Source of the DNA: Frankiaceae bacterium | GTDB taxonomy: Bacteria > Actinomycetota > Actinomycetes > Mycobacteriales > SCTD01 | Length of the DNA: 10,525 nucleotides | Assembly (NCBI GenBank): GCA_947479995.1 | Contig: CANKBT010000086.1 | Coordinates: 1-10,525 of the forward strand | Direction: 5' to 3' | Shown here: positions 1 to 6,919 of the stretch, piece by piece | Position numbering within the stretch: position 1 is the first letter of the stretch | Layout: the number at the start of each line of letters is the position of its first letter | The notes under the pieces: generated by a model | Seen by the model: the letters and a program-made list of their open reading frames with translations, nothing else | What the model was told of the DNA's origin: nothing | The model's database searches: none | Program-made: the position numbers and the translations under genes

Positions 1-97
1 CGTCGAGGGCGCGGGGCCGGAGGGGCTGCAGCACGCGTGGCTCGCCGTGCACGAGGGCGTCGGGCCGCGCGTCGGGCACGTGGTCGTCCTGTCGTGA
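1..97 (+). CDS. C-terminal end of an unidentified protein (5' truncated by window edge)
   Basis: An open frame enters from the left edge (first full codon at position 2) and stops at TGA 95-97, leaving 31 residues that end in GPRVGHVVVLS. Frame choice is supported by the four-base GTGA overlap with the next gene, the same junction style used twice more in this window. The tail (a helix followed by a G-x-V-V-V strand) is faintly reminiscent of the last strand of medium-chain zinc or quinone oxidoreductases, which often end in GKVVL. The fragment is too short to name, and that resemblance is only a guess. It is probably co-transcribed with the sulfurtransferase downstream. Confidence 0.6.
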   Translation, partial: VEGAGPEGLQHAWLAVHEGVGPRVGHVVVLS

Positions 98-882
98 CGC
101 CCTTCGTGGCGGCCGTGCCGGACGGCGCGGTGCTCGCCGACGTCCGCTACCCCGCCGACGGCAGCCCCGGCCGCCGCGCCCACGAGGCCGGCCACCTGCC
201 CGGGGCCGTCTTCGTCGACCTCGACGCCGTGCTCGCCGGCCCGCCCGGGCCGCAGGGCCGCCACCCGCTGCCCGACCCCGCGCGCTTCGCCCGCGACCTC
301 GGCGCGCTGGGCATCGGCGACGGCGACGCGGTCGTCGCGTACGACGACGCCGGCGGCGTCTTCGCCGCGCGCCTGGTGTGGCTGCTGCGCGCCACCGGCC
401 GCGACGCCGCGCTGCTCGACGGCGGGCTGACGGCGTGGACCGGACCGCGCGAGGCCGGCGCCGTCGCGCGCCCGGCGCGCGGGCTCACGCCGGTCGACTG
501 GCCCGCCGACCGGCTCGTCGACCTCGACGGCGCGGCGGCGGCGGCGGCCGCCGGGGCGCTCGTCGACGCCCGGCCGGGCGAGCGCTTCCGGGGCGAGGTG
601 CCCGACGTCGACCCGCGCCGCGGCCACGTGCCGGGCGCGACGAGCCTGCCGTGCCGCGAGCACGTCGGCCCCGACGGGCGGCTGCTGCCCGACGACGTGC
701 TGCGCGCCCGCCTGCTCGACGCGGGCTGGCGCGAGGGCGTCGTGTCCTCGTGCGGCTCCGGCGTCACCGCCTGCCACACCCTGCTCGTCGCCGAGCGCCT
801 CGGCCTGCCGCCGGGGCGGCTGTGGGTCGGCTCGTGGTCGCAGTGGGCGGCCACCGGCCGGCCGGCGGCGACGGGCGCCTAG
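94..882 (+). CDS. sseA: Two-domain rhodanese, 3-mercaptopyruvate sulfurtransferase type
   Basis: 262-residue tandem rhodanese protein, normal length for the thiosulfate/3-mercaptopyruvate sulfurtransferase family; no signal peptide, so cytoplasmic. The N-terminal domain (about 5-118) has the HLPGAVFVDLD motif but Asp-Asp (VAYDDAGG, 81-88) where a catalytic Cys would sit, so it is the usual inactive domain. The C-terminal domain (about 140-258) has DARPGERFRGE (158-168), GHVPGA and the active loop CGSGVTAC at 220-227, Cys220 being the persulfide-forming nucleophile. A CGSGVTA loop is typical of mercaptopyruvate enzymes, whereas thiosulfate enzymes usually carry CRKGVTA; the substrate is therefore inferred as 3-mercaptopyruvate. 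GSWSQW (247-252) stands in for the common GSWSEW. GTG 94 is chosen because it overlaps the upstream TGA; the in-frame GTG at 37 would add an Arg-rich shadow of the upstream gene. The stop is shared with the convergent gene at CTAG 879-882. Confidence 0.93.
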   Translation: MTPFVAAVPDGAVLADVRYPADGSPGRRAHEAGHLPGAVFVDLDAVLAGPPGPQGRHPLPDPARFARDLGALGIGDGDAVVAYDDAGGVFAARLVWLLRATGRDAALLDGGLTAWTGPREAGAVARPARGLTPVDWPADRLVDLDGAAAAAAAGALVDARPGERFRGEVPDVDPRRGHVPGATSLPCREHVGPDGRLLPDDVLRARLLDAGWREGVVSSCGSGVTACHTLLVAERLGLPPGRLWVGSWSQWAATGRPAATGA

Positions 883-1754
883 CGCAGCGGCTTGGCCAGG
901 TGCACGTCGGCGTGGCCGGGCGGCAGGTCGGGCACCCGGGCCACCTCGACGAAGCCCTGGCGCTCGTAGAAGCCGGGCGCCTGGAAGGTGAAGGACGAGA
1001 CCAGCAGCCGGGCGCAGCCGCGCGCCCGGGCCTCGCGCTCGAAGGCCGCGACCAGCCGCGCGCCCCAGCCGGCGCGGCGGGCGTCGTCGCGGACCCACAG
1101 CAGGCCGATGCCCGCCGAGCTCCCCCACACCCAGCCGCTGAGGCCGGCGAGCAGCGCGCCGTCGTCGTCGCGCACCCGCACCGTGAGCTCGTCGGACGCG
1201 CCCGCGACGGCGGTGTTGAAGGCCGTCAGGCCCTCGCTGAGCGCCGCGTCGAGCGCCGGGTCGGCACCGCCGACGACCACCTCGCCGGGCGCGCCGGTCG
1301 GCGACGGGCGCAGCGGCCCGCCGCCGCGGCCGTTGCGGTCGGCGAGCAGCCCGGCCAGCGTGGAGACGGCGATCTCGACCGGGGAGCGCGAGCCGATGTC
1401 GAGCCCGACCGGCCGGTGCACGCGCGCGACGTCGGCGTCGGCGACGCCGAGCGCCCGCAGCGCCGCGACGTGCGGCCCGGCCGACCGCGGGTTGCCCATG
1501 ACGCCGACCCAGCGGGCCGGAGCGGCGAGCGCCCGCGCCAGCACCTCGCCGAGCTCCGAGCGGTGGTGGTCGCACACGACGACGTCGGTGTCGGCGTCGA
1601 CGTCCCAGCCCGGCGCGCTCACCGGGTCGTGCACCGCGGCGTCCCACCCGGCCTGCCGCGCGAGGTCGCGCAGCGCGACCGCGACCGGCCCGTCGAAGAC
1701 GCACACCAGCCGCTTCGGCGCGTCGCTCGCGCCGCCGCCGATCGACGCGGTCAC
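879..1754 (-). CDS. Fusion protein: XdhC-type C-terminal Rossmann domain plus GNAT N-acetyltransferase domain
   Basis: 291 residues in two parts. Residues about 14-141 match the C-terminal Rossmann domain of XdhC/CoxI proteins, which help insert the molybdenum cofactor: VVVCDHH (58-64), WVGVMGNPRSAG (82-93), ALRALGV (98-104), then PVGLDIGSRSPVEIAVS (115-131). The usual GxGxVA dinucleotide motif is eroded to FDGPVA (20-25), and the N-terminal XdhC_CoxI domain is absent. After a Gly/Pro-rich linker (142-156), residues about 157-291 form a GNAT domain with an acetyl-CoA motif around GIGLLWVRDDARRAGWGARL (215-234) and the FYERQGFVEV ending (262-271). GTG 1754 overlaps the cobN TGA (1751-1753), implying translational coupling. 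The frame stays open upstream over cobN, but that is an antisense-free shadow in another frame. The architecture and the cobN link are clear; function and substrate are unknown. A cytoplasmic helper of cobalt/corrin handling or an unrelated acetyltransferase are both possible. Confidence 0.88.
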   Translation of the reverse strand: MTASIGGGASDAPKRLVCVFDGPVAVALRDLARQAGWDAAVHDPVSAPGWDVDADTDVVVCDHHRSELGEVLARALAAPARWVGVMGNPRSAGPHVAALRALGVADADVARVHRPVGLDIGSRSPVEIAVSTLAGLLADRNGRGGGPLRPSPTGAPGEVVVGGADPALDAALSEGLTAFNTAVAGASDELTVRVRDDDGALLAGLSGWVWGSSAGIGLLWVRDDARRAGWGARLVAAFEREARARGCARLLVSSFTFQAPGFYERQGFVEVARVPDLPPGHADVHLAKPLR

Positions 1755-4700
1755 GCCTGGTCCTCCCCGCCCTCCAGGTCGCCCTCGAGCTCGAGGTAGG
1801 TGCGCTTGAGGCCCTCGACCGTCTCGCCCTTCGGCTCCGCCCACAGCCCGCGGTCGGCCGCCTCGAGCAGCCGCTCGGCGACGCCCCGCAGCGCCCACGG
1901 GTTGCTCTTGGCCATGAAGGCGCGGTTGGTCTCGTCGAAGACGTACGAGCTCGCGAGCTTCTCGTACATCCAGTCGTCGACGACGCCCGCGGTCGCGTCG
2001 TAGCCGAACAGGTAGTCGACGGTCGCCGCCATCTCGAAGGCGCCCTTGTAGCCGTGGCGCTGCATCGCGGCGATCCACTTCGGGTTGACGACGCGCGCGC
2101 GGAACACGCGGTGCGTCTCCTCCTGCAGCGTCCGGGTGCGCACGGTGTCGGGCACCGCCGAGTCGCCGACGTACGCCTCGGGCGAGGTGCCCGTGAGCGC
2201 GCGGACCGCCGCCACCATGCCGCCGTGGTACTGGAAGTAGTCGTCGCTGTCGACGATGTCGTGCTCGCGGGTGTCCTGGTTCTTGGCCGCCACGCGCACG
2301 CGCCGGTAGACGCGCTCCATGTCGGAGCGCGCGTCGGCGCCGTCGAGGCCGCGGCCGTACGCGTAGCCGCCCCAGACGGCGTAGACCTCGGCGAGGTCGG
2401 CGTCGGACTTCCAGTCGCGGCTGTCGATGAGCGGGAGCAGGCCCGCGCCGTACGCGCCCGGCTTGGAGCCGAAGACGCGGGCGCTCGCGCGGCGCGGGTC
2501 GGCGCCCGCGGCCACGTCGGCCGCGATGTGCGCGGCCAGCGGGTTGTCCTCCTCGGGCGACGCGGCGGCGAGCTGCACGGCGTCGTCGAGCAGCTGCACG
2601 ACGTGCGGGAAGGCGTCGCGGAAGAAGCCGCTGATGCGCAGCGTGACGTCGACCCGCGGGCGGCCGAGCGCCGCGCGCGGCACGAGCTGCAGGCCGGTGA
2701 CGCGGCGCGACGCGTCGTCCCACACCGGCTCGACGCCGAGCAGCCACAGCGCCTCGGCGATGTCGTCGCCGGCGGTGCGCATCGCGCTGGTGCCCCAGAC
2801 GACGAGGCCGACGCTCACCGGGTGCTCGCCGTGGTCGGCGACGTAGCGCGCGAGCAGCGAGTCGCCGAGCGCCTTGCCGACGGTCCAGGCGTTGCGCGAC
2901 GGGATCGCCTTGGGGTCGACGGAGTAGAAGTTGCGCCCCGTCGGCAGCACCCCGACGAGCCCGCGCGTCGGCGACCCCGACGGGCCGGCCGGCACGAAGC
3001 CGCCCGACAGCCCGTGCAGCAGGTTGTCGAGCTCGTCGGTGGTCTGCGCCAGGCGCGGCACGACCTCGGTGCACGCGAAGCGGAGCACCTCCGCGGCGCC
3101 GGGCACCTCGCGGTCGAGGGTCGCGAGCACGGCGGGCACCGCGTCGGCCGACCAGCCCGCGTCGTCCAGCCCCTGCACGAGGCCGCGCGCCGTCTCCTCG
3201 AGGCGGTCGGCCTCGCGGCGGTCGTCCTCGCGGAGCCCGTACGCCGCGCCGAGCGCGCGGCGCAGGCCGGGCAGCGCGTCGCTGGTGCCGCCCCACGTCT
3301 GCTGCGCGCGAAGCACGCCGAGCACCAGGTCGACGCGCGGCGCCCCGACGGGCGCCTGCCCGAGCACGTGCAGGCCGTCGCGGATGAGGACGTCCTTGAC
3401 CTCGCACAGGTAGCCGTCGACGTGCAGCAGGAAGTCGTCGAACTCGTCGTCGGACGGCGACTCCGACACGTGCAGGTCGTGGTGCAGCTGCGCCTCGGTG
3501 ATGAGCTCCCAGATCTGCCCGCGGATGACGGGCAGCTTGGCCGGGTCCATGGCCTGCACCTGCGCGTACTCGTCGAGCAGGTGCTCCAGGCGCGCCATCT
3601 CGTCGTACGTCTCCGCGCGCGCCATCGGCGGCACGAGGTGGTCGACGACGGTCGCGTGGCCGCGGCGCTTGGCCTGCGTGCCCTCGCCCGGGTCGTTGAC
3701 GATGAACGGGTAGAACAGCGGCAGGTCGCCGAGCACCGCGTCGGGCGCGCACTCCGCCGACAGCCCGAGGCCCTTGCCGGGCAGCCACTCCAGCGTGCCG
3801 TGCTTGCCGACGTGCACCACGGCGTGCGCGCCGAACTCCTGCTCGAGCCACCGGTACGCCGCGAGGTAGTGGTGGCTCGGCGGCAGGTCGGGGTCGTGGT
3901 AGATCGCGATCGGGTTCTCGCCGAAGCCGCGCGGCGGCTGGATCATGAGCACGACGTTGCCGTACTGCAGCGCCGCCAGCACGATGTCGCCGTCGTCGAC
4001 GTAGAGGCTGCCGGGCGGCGGCCCCCAGTGCTCGAGCATGCCGGCGCGCAGCGGCTCGGGCAGCGTCGCGAACCACTGCTCGTACGACGCGAGCGGCACC
4101 CGCGCGACGGCGGCCCGCAGCTGGTCCTCGGTCAGCCACTCGACGTCGTGCCCGCCGGCGGCGATGAGCGTGTGCACGAGCTCGTCGCCGTCCTCGGGGA
4201 AGTCGCCGACGTCGTAGCCGGCCGCGCGCATCGCCTGCAGCAGCAGCACCGCGCTCGCCGGCGTGTCGAGGCCGACGGCGTTGCCGACGCGGGAGTGCTT
4301 GGTGGGGTAGCTCGACAGCACGAGCGCGAGCCGCTTCTCGGCGTTCGGCACGTGCCGCAGCCGCGCGTGCGACACCGCGACGCCGGCGAGCCGCGCCGCC
4401 CGCTCGGGGTCGGCGACGTACGACGGGACGCCGTCCTCGCCGTCCTCCTTGAACGAGAACGGCGGGCCGATCAGACGGCCGTCGAACTCCGGGATGGCCA
4501 CCTGCATGGCGGCGTCGATCGGGGCGAGGCCGGCGTCGCTGGCCTCCCAGGCCGCGCGGCTGCTCGTCACGCACAGGCCCTGCAGCACGGGCACGTCGAG
4601 CGCGGCGAGGGCGCGGGCGTCCCAGCTCTCGCCGTCGGAGGCGTTGCTGCCGCCGCCGGCGAGCACGGTGACGACGAGCGCGTCGACGCGGCCGACGAGC

Positions 4701-5317
4701 AGGTCGTCGACCGCCGCGACGCGGCCGTCGGCGTCCGGGCGCAGCGAGGCGACGTGGACGGGGAGCGCGTTGGCGCCCTTGGCCTCGATCGCGTCGCAGA
4801 GCACGTCGACGAAGGCGGTGTTGCCCGACAGCTCGTGCGCCCGGTAGTAGACGACGCCGACCGTCGGCCGCGCCGGGTCGTGCGGACGGGCGCCGCGCAC
4901 GCCGTACGACGGCAGGGCCGCCGGGGCGGCGAAGCCGTGGCCGGAGAGCAGCACGGTGTCGGACAGGAAGGCGACCAGCTCGCGCAGGTTGTCGCTGCCG
5001 CCCTCGCGCAGGTAGGCCGCCGCGTCGGCGACGACGCCGGCCGGCACGGTCGACAGGGCGGTCAGCTCGGGGTCGACGCCCTCGCCGCCGAGGGCCACGA
5101 GGGGCACGCCCCGCTCCTGGGCGTCCGCGACCAGCGCGTCGAGCCCCTCCCAGGCCTGGCGCCCGCCGAGCAGCCGGACGAGCACGAGCGAGACGCCGTC
5201 GAGGTCGACGGCGGTCAGGCGGGCGGGGTTGCCGAGGCGCAGGGGCAGGGCGGGCTCGGCCACCGCGCGGGCGGCGAGCAGGTCGGTGTCAGCGGTCGAG
5301 AGGAGCAGCAGCGTCAC
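1751..5317 (-). CDS. cobN: Aerobic cobaltochelatase large subunit CobN
   Basis: 1188 residues, close to the roughly 1200-1275 typical of CobN. It is the large porphyrin/corrin-binding subunit of the ATP-dependent CobNST cobaltochelatase, which inserts Co2+ into hydrogenobyrinic acid a,c-diamide in the aerobic cobalamin pathway; it is a relative of magnesium chelatase ChlH/BchH. Diagnostic stretches: ILLLSTADTD-like N-terminus (TLLLLSTADTDLLAAR, 2-17), YYRAHELSGNTAFVD (157-171), HVGKHGTLEWLPGKGLG (502-518), LPTGRNFYSVDP (791-802), GTSAMRTAGDDIAEALWLLG (842-861), RISGFFRDAFP (894-904), DDYFQYHGGM (1025-1034) and NPKWIAAMQRHGYKGA (1078-1093). No frame break is visible. Start GTG 5317 gives the family N-terminus directly and overlaps the end of the upstream permease gene by 29 bp; no clear Shine-Dalgarno or internal promoter was seen there. 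The partner AAA+/VWA subunits (CobS/T or ChlI/D-like) are not in the window. Confidence 0.97.
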   Translation of the reverse strand: MTLLLLSTADTDLLAARAVAEPALPLRLGNPARLTAVDLDGVSLVLVRLLGGRQAWEGLDALVADAQERGVPLVALGGEGVDPELTALSTVPAGVVADAAAYLREGGSDNLRELVAFLSDTVLLSGHGFAAPAALPSYGVRGARPHDPARPTVGVVYYRAHELSGNTAFVDVLCDAIEAKGANALPVHVASLRPDADGRVAAVDDLLVGRVDALVVTVLAGGGSNASDGESWDARALAALDVPVLQGLCVTSSRAAWEASDAGLAPIDAAMQVAIPEFDGRLIGPPFSFKEDGEDGVPSYVADPERAARLAGVAVSHARLRHVPNAEKRLALVLSSYPTKHSRVGNAVGLDTPASAVLLLQAMRAAGYDVGDFPEDGDELVHTLIAAGGHDVEWLTEDQLRAAVARVPLASYEQWFATLPEPLRAGMLEHWGPPPGSLYVDDGDIVLAALQYGNVVLMIQPPRGFGENPIAIYHDPDLPPSHHYLAAYRWLEQEFGAHAVVHVGKHGTLEWLPGKGLGLSAECAPDAVLGDLPLFYPFIVNDPGEGTQAKRRGHATVVDHLVPPMARAETYDEMARLEHLLDEYAQVQAMDPAKLPVIRGQIWELITEAQLHHDLHVSESPSDDEFDDFLLHVDGYLCEVKDVLIRDGLHVLGQAPVGAPRVDLVLGVLRAQQTWGGTSDALPGLRRALGAAYGLREDDRREADRLEETARGLVQGLDDAGWSADAVPAVLATLDREVPGAAEVLRFACTEVVPRLAQTTDELDNLLHGLSGGFVPAGPSGSPTRGLVGVLPTGRNFYSVDPKAIPSRNAWTVGKALGDSLLARYVADHGEHPVSVGLVVWGTSAMRTAGDDIAEALWLLGVEPVWDDASRRVTGLQLVPRAALGRPRVDVTLRISGFFRDAFPHVVQLLDDAVQLAAASPEEDNPLAAHIAADVAAGADPRRASARVFGSKPGAYGAGLLPLIDSRDWKSDADLAEVYAVWGGYAYGRGLDGADARSDMERVYRRVRVAAKNQDTREHDIVDSDDYFQYHGGMVAAVRALTGTSPEAYVGDSAVPDTVRTRTLQEETHRVFRARVVNPKWIAAMQRHGYKGAFEMAATVDYLFGYDATAGVVDDWMYEKLASSYVFDETNRAFMAKSNPWALRGVAERLLEAADRGLWAEPKGETVEGLKRTYLELEGDLEGGEDQA

Positions 5318-6239
5318 GCTGCCCAGTCTCGTGCATCGCCGCCGCCGGCACCCCGACGGCGGGCTCGCCCGCGGGCTGCGGCACCTGCGGGCGGTCGCGC
5401 CGGGTGGCCAGCGCGCAGCCGAGCAGCACCAGCGGGAAGCCGAGCGCGGTGCCGAGCGTGAACGGCTCGTCGAGCAGGGCGATGCCGAGCACGACGGCGA
5501 CCGCCGGGTTGACGAACGTGATGACGAGCGCCCGCTGGGCGCCGACCTCCGCGATGAGCGCGAAGAACAGCACGAGCGCGAGCGCCGTGCAGACCAGCCC
5601 GAGGGCGAGCAGCGCGAGCGCGGGCTGCAGCGACGGCGGGTCCTCGACGAGCCGCGGGCCGCCGACCGGGAGGTAGAGCAGCGCGGTCATCGACAGCGCC
5701 ACGGCGTTGACGCCGGTCGCGGGCACGTGCGCCAGGCTGCGGGTGATGACGAGCGGCCCGAAGGCGTAGCCGAGCACCGTCAGCCCGACCGCGCCGACCG
5801 CCAGCAGGTCGCCGCGCACGTCGACGCCGAGCAGCACGGCCACCCCGGCGAGCCCGACGCCCAGGCCGACCAGCCGCCCCCGGTCGAGCCGGTCGTCCTC
5901 GCGCAGCACGCGCGCGGCCACCGCGCTGACGAGCGGCACCGCGGCGACGAGCAGGCCGGTGAGCGAGCTGGAGAGGTCCTGCTCGGCGTGCGCGAGCAGG
6001 AACCACGGGCCGGCCATCTCGAGCGCGGCGAACAGCAGCAGCGGCCGCCAGGCGCGCAGGGCCGGGCGGACGGCGCCCGCGCGCAGCGCCAGGGGCAGCA
6101 GGACGACGACCGCCAGCAGGGTGCGCGCGAGCACGACCTCCGAGGCCGAGACCTCCTCGACCGCCACCTTGATGAGCAGGTACGGCACGCCCCACACCAG
6201 GCACATCACCGCGAACAGCGCGGCACCCCGTCGTGACAC
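5289..6239 (-). CDS. EamA/DMT-superfamily membrane permease (RhaT/YdcZ-like drug/metabolite exporter family)
   Basis: 316 residues, about ten hydrophobic segments arranged as two EamA repeats (about 6-137 and 145-280), the standard size for a drug/metabolite transporter of the inner membrane. Repeat 1 opens with LFAVMCLVWGVPYLLIKVAV (8-27), the typical first helix. Repeat 2 ends with FVNPAVAVVLGIALLDEPFT (242-261), a strong EamA signature. The last 35 residues are polar and form a cytoplasmic tail. The substrate cannot be read from sequence; amino acids, metabolites and drugs are all known in the family. GTG 6239 is taken because it leaves a short MSRRG head before helix 1; no good ribosome binding site precedes it, and it lies only 10 bp after the tetR stop, suggesting translation from the same mRNA. 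Its end overlaps the cobN start by 29 bp. Confidence 0.92.
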   Translation of the reverse strand: MSRRGAALFAVMCLVWGVPYLLIKVAVEEVSASEVVLARTLLAVVVLLPLALRAGAVRPALRAWRPLLLFAALEMAGPWFLLAHAEQDLSSSLTGLLVAAVPLVSAVAARVLREDDRLDRGRLVGLGVGLAGVAVLLGVDVRGDLLAVGAVGLTVLGYAFGPLVITRSLAHVPATGVNAVALSMTALLYLPVGGPRLVEDPPSLQPALALLALGLVCTALALVLFFALIAEVGAQRALVITFVNPAVAVVLGIALLDEPFTLGTALGFPLVLLGCALATRRDRPQVPQPAGEPAVGVPAAAMHETGQRDAAAPLDR

Positions 6240-6249
6240 GGGTCGGACG

Positions 6250-6813
6250 CTAGCCGGGGTCGACCACCTGGCGGAGCGCGGGGAGCAGGACGCGCTCGAG
6301 GTCCTCGCGCGTGGCGCCGGTGAGGGCCGGGATCTCGAGCAGGTAGCGGGCGATCGTCACGCCGATCATGCAGGCGCCGAGCACGCCGGCGCGGAGCTCG
6401 GCGTCGTCGCCGCCGATGGTGCCGGCGACGGCGGCCTGCGCCTCGCACATGACGTCGTCGCGCATGACGCCCGCCGCCGACGGGTGCGTCAGGCAGTTGC
6501 GCAGCAGGGCCAGCGCCGCCTCGCGGCGCTGCACGTCGTCCTCGAAGCCCTCGAACATGTCGGCCAGCGCGGTGGCGGGCAGCTCCTCGCGCGTCGCGCT
6601 GCCCAGCATCTTGTGGTCGACGGTCCAGCGCGCCGACGCCCCGAACAGCTGCTCCTTGCTGCCGAAGTACTGCATGACGAGCGCGGGGTCGACGCCGGCC
6701 TGGCCGGCGACCGAGCGGATGGTCGTGCGCTCGAAGCCCTGCTCGGCGAACTGCTCCTGGGCGGCGAGCAGGATCGCCGCCTCGGTGCGGCGTCGCCGCT
6801 CCTCGCGCGTCAC
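6250..6813 (-). CDS. TetR-family transcriptional regulator
   Basis: 187 residues from GTG 6813. The N-terminal TetR DNA-binding domain covers about 7-58: RRTEAAILLAAQEQFAEQGF, then the helix-turn-helix TTIRSVAGQAGVDPALVMQYF (split 30-50) and the family FGSKEQLF (50-57). The C-terminal ligand domain has LRAGVLGACMIGVTIARYLL (140-159), resembling the TetR_C_16 class by memory. Start choice: GTG 6813 has GAGG five bases upstream and yields the usual short head. In-frame GTGs at 6837 and 6846 are alternatives; a TAGAGT -10-like element at 6845-6850 overlaps the 6846 start and makes that one unlikely, whereas 6837 would be leaderless. It is divergent from the MFS gene, with an operator-like palindrome between them, so the expected role is repression of that efflux gene and of its own operon, relieved by an unknown ligand. 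Confidence 0.93.
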   Translation of the reverse strand: MTREERRRRTEAAILLAAQEQFAEQGFERTTIRSVAGQAGVDPALVMQYFGSKEQLFGASARWTVDHKMLGSATREELPATALADMFEGFEDDVQRREAALALLRNCLTHPSAAGVMRDDVMCEAQAAVAGTIGGDDAELRAGVLGACMIGVTIARYLLEIPALTGATREDLERVLLPALRQVVDPG

Positions 6814-6844
6814 GTGGACCTCGTCGGCAGGTGTCACGCAGTTC

Positions 6845-6850
6845 ACTCTA
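6845..6850 (-). promoter_or_regulatory. Candidate -10 element for tetR
   Basis: Read on the minus strand, TAGAGT fits the actinobacterial TANNNT -10 consensus. It would place the transcript start near 6838, giving a leader of about 25 nt to GTG 6813 or a leaderless transcript starting at GTG 6837. No convincing -35 lies 16-19 bp upstream, so the call rests on the -10 and its position only. Confidence 0.4.
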
Positions 6851-6856
6851 CGCCGG

Positions 6857-6886
6857 TTGACCGTTGCGCGGCGAAGCCTCTACGGT
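6857..6886 (+). promoter_or_regulatory. Candidate sigma-70-type promoter of the MFS gene
   Basis: TTGACC (6857-6862) as -35 and TACGGT (6881-6886) as -10, with an 18-bp spacer, match actinobacterial housekeeping promoters (TTGACN / TANNNT). The transcript would start near 6893, about 27 nt before the ATG at 6920. The predicted start falls inside the palindrome at 6888-6898. Confidence 0.6.
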
Positions 6887-6887
6887 C

Positions 6888-6898
6888 GTTGAGTCAAC
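6888..6898. promoter_or_regulatory. Palindromic operator candidate for the divergent TetR regulator
   Basis: GTTGAGTCAAC is a perfect 5-bp inverted repeat around one central base, lying directly after the MFS -10 element. A second related block, CGGTTGACCG (6854-6863, 4-bp arms), covers the -35, and GACCGT (6859-6864) is mirrored by ACGGTC (6882-6887). A repressor bound here would block the MFS promoter and could also affect tetR. Binding is inferred from position and symmetry. Confidence 0.5.
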
Positions 6899-6904
6899 AC
6901 CCGT

Positions 6905-6915
6905 GGAGTGGAGAG
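6905..6915 (+). promoter_or_regulatory. Ribosome binding site that fixes the MFS start
   Basis: Two overlapping purine blocks, GGAG (6905-6908) and GGAGAG (6910-6915), precede the ATG at 6920. The second ends GGAG six bases before the start, an ideal Shine-Dalgarno spacing. It rules out the upstream in-frame GTG at 6908, which lies inside the site. Confidence 0.75.
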
Positions 6916-6919
6916 CCGC

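Noticed and set aside
531..556. Short GCG/GCC run in the sulfurtransferase gene
   Set aside because: It encodes a run of Ala in the inter-domain helix; short trinucleotide runs are expected at this GC content and there is no sign of a mobile or regulatory repeat.
1755..4574. Upstream extension of the XdhC-GNAT frame through cobN
   Set aside because: The extra residues are Arg/Ala-rich shadow of cobN in another frame; the GTG at 1754 overlapping the cobN stop is a far better start.
5318..5400. Possible cobalamin riboswitch or promoter immediately upstream of cobN
   Set aside because: This stretch codes for the permease tail. I found no B12-box-like sequence and no TTGACN/TANNNT pair in it.
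2054..5461. Plus-strand open frame of 1135 codons lying antisense to cobN
   Set aside because: Its translation is Arg/Ala/Val/Asp/His-rich and low in complexity with no recognisable domain, as expected for the reverse strand of a GC-rich gene. The cobN frame beneath it has motifs along its full length.
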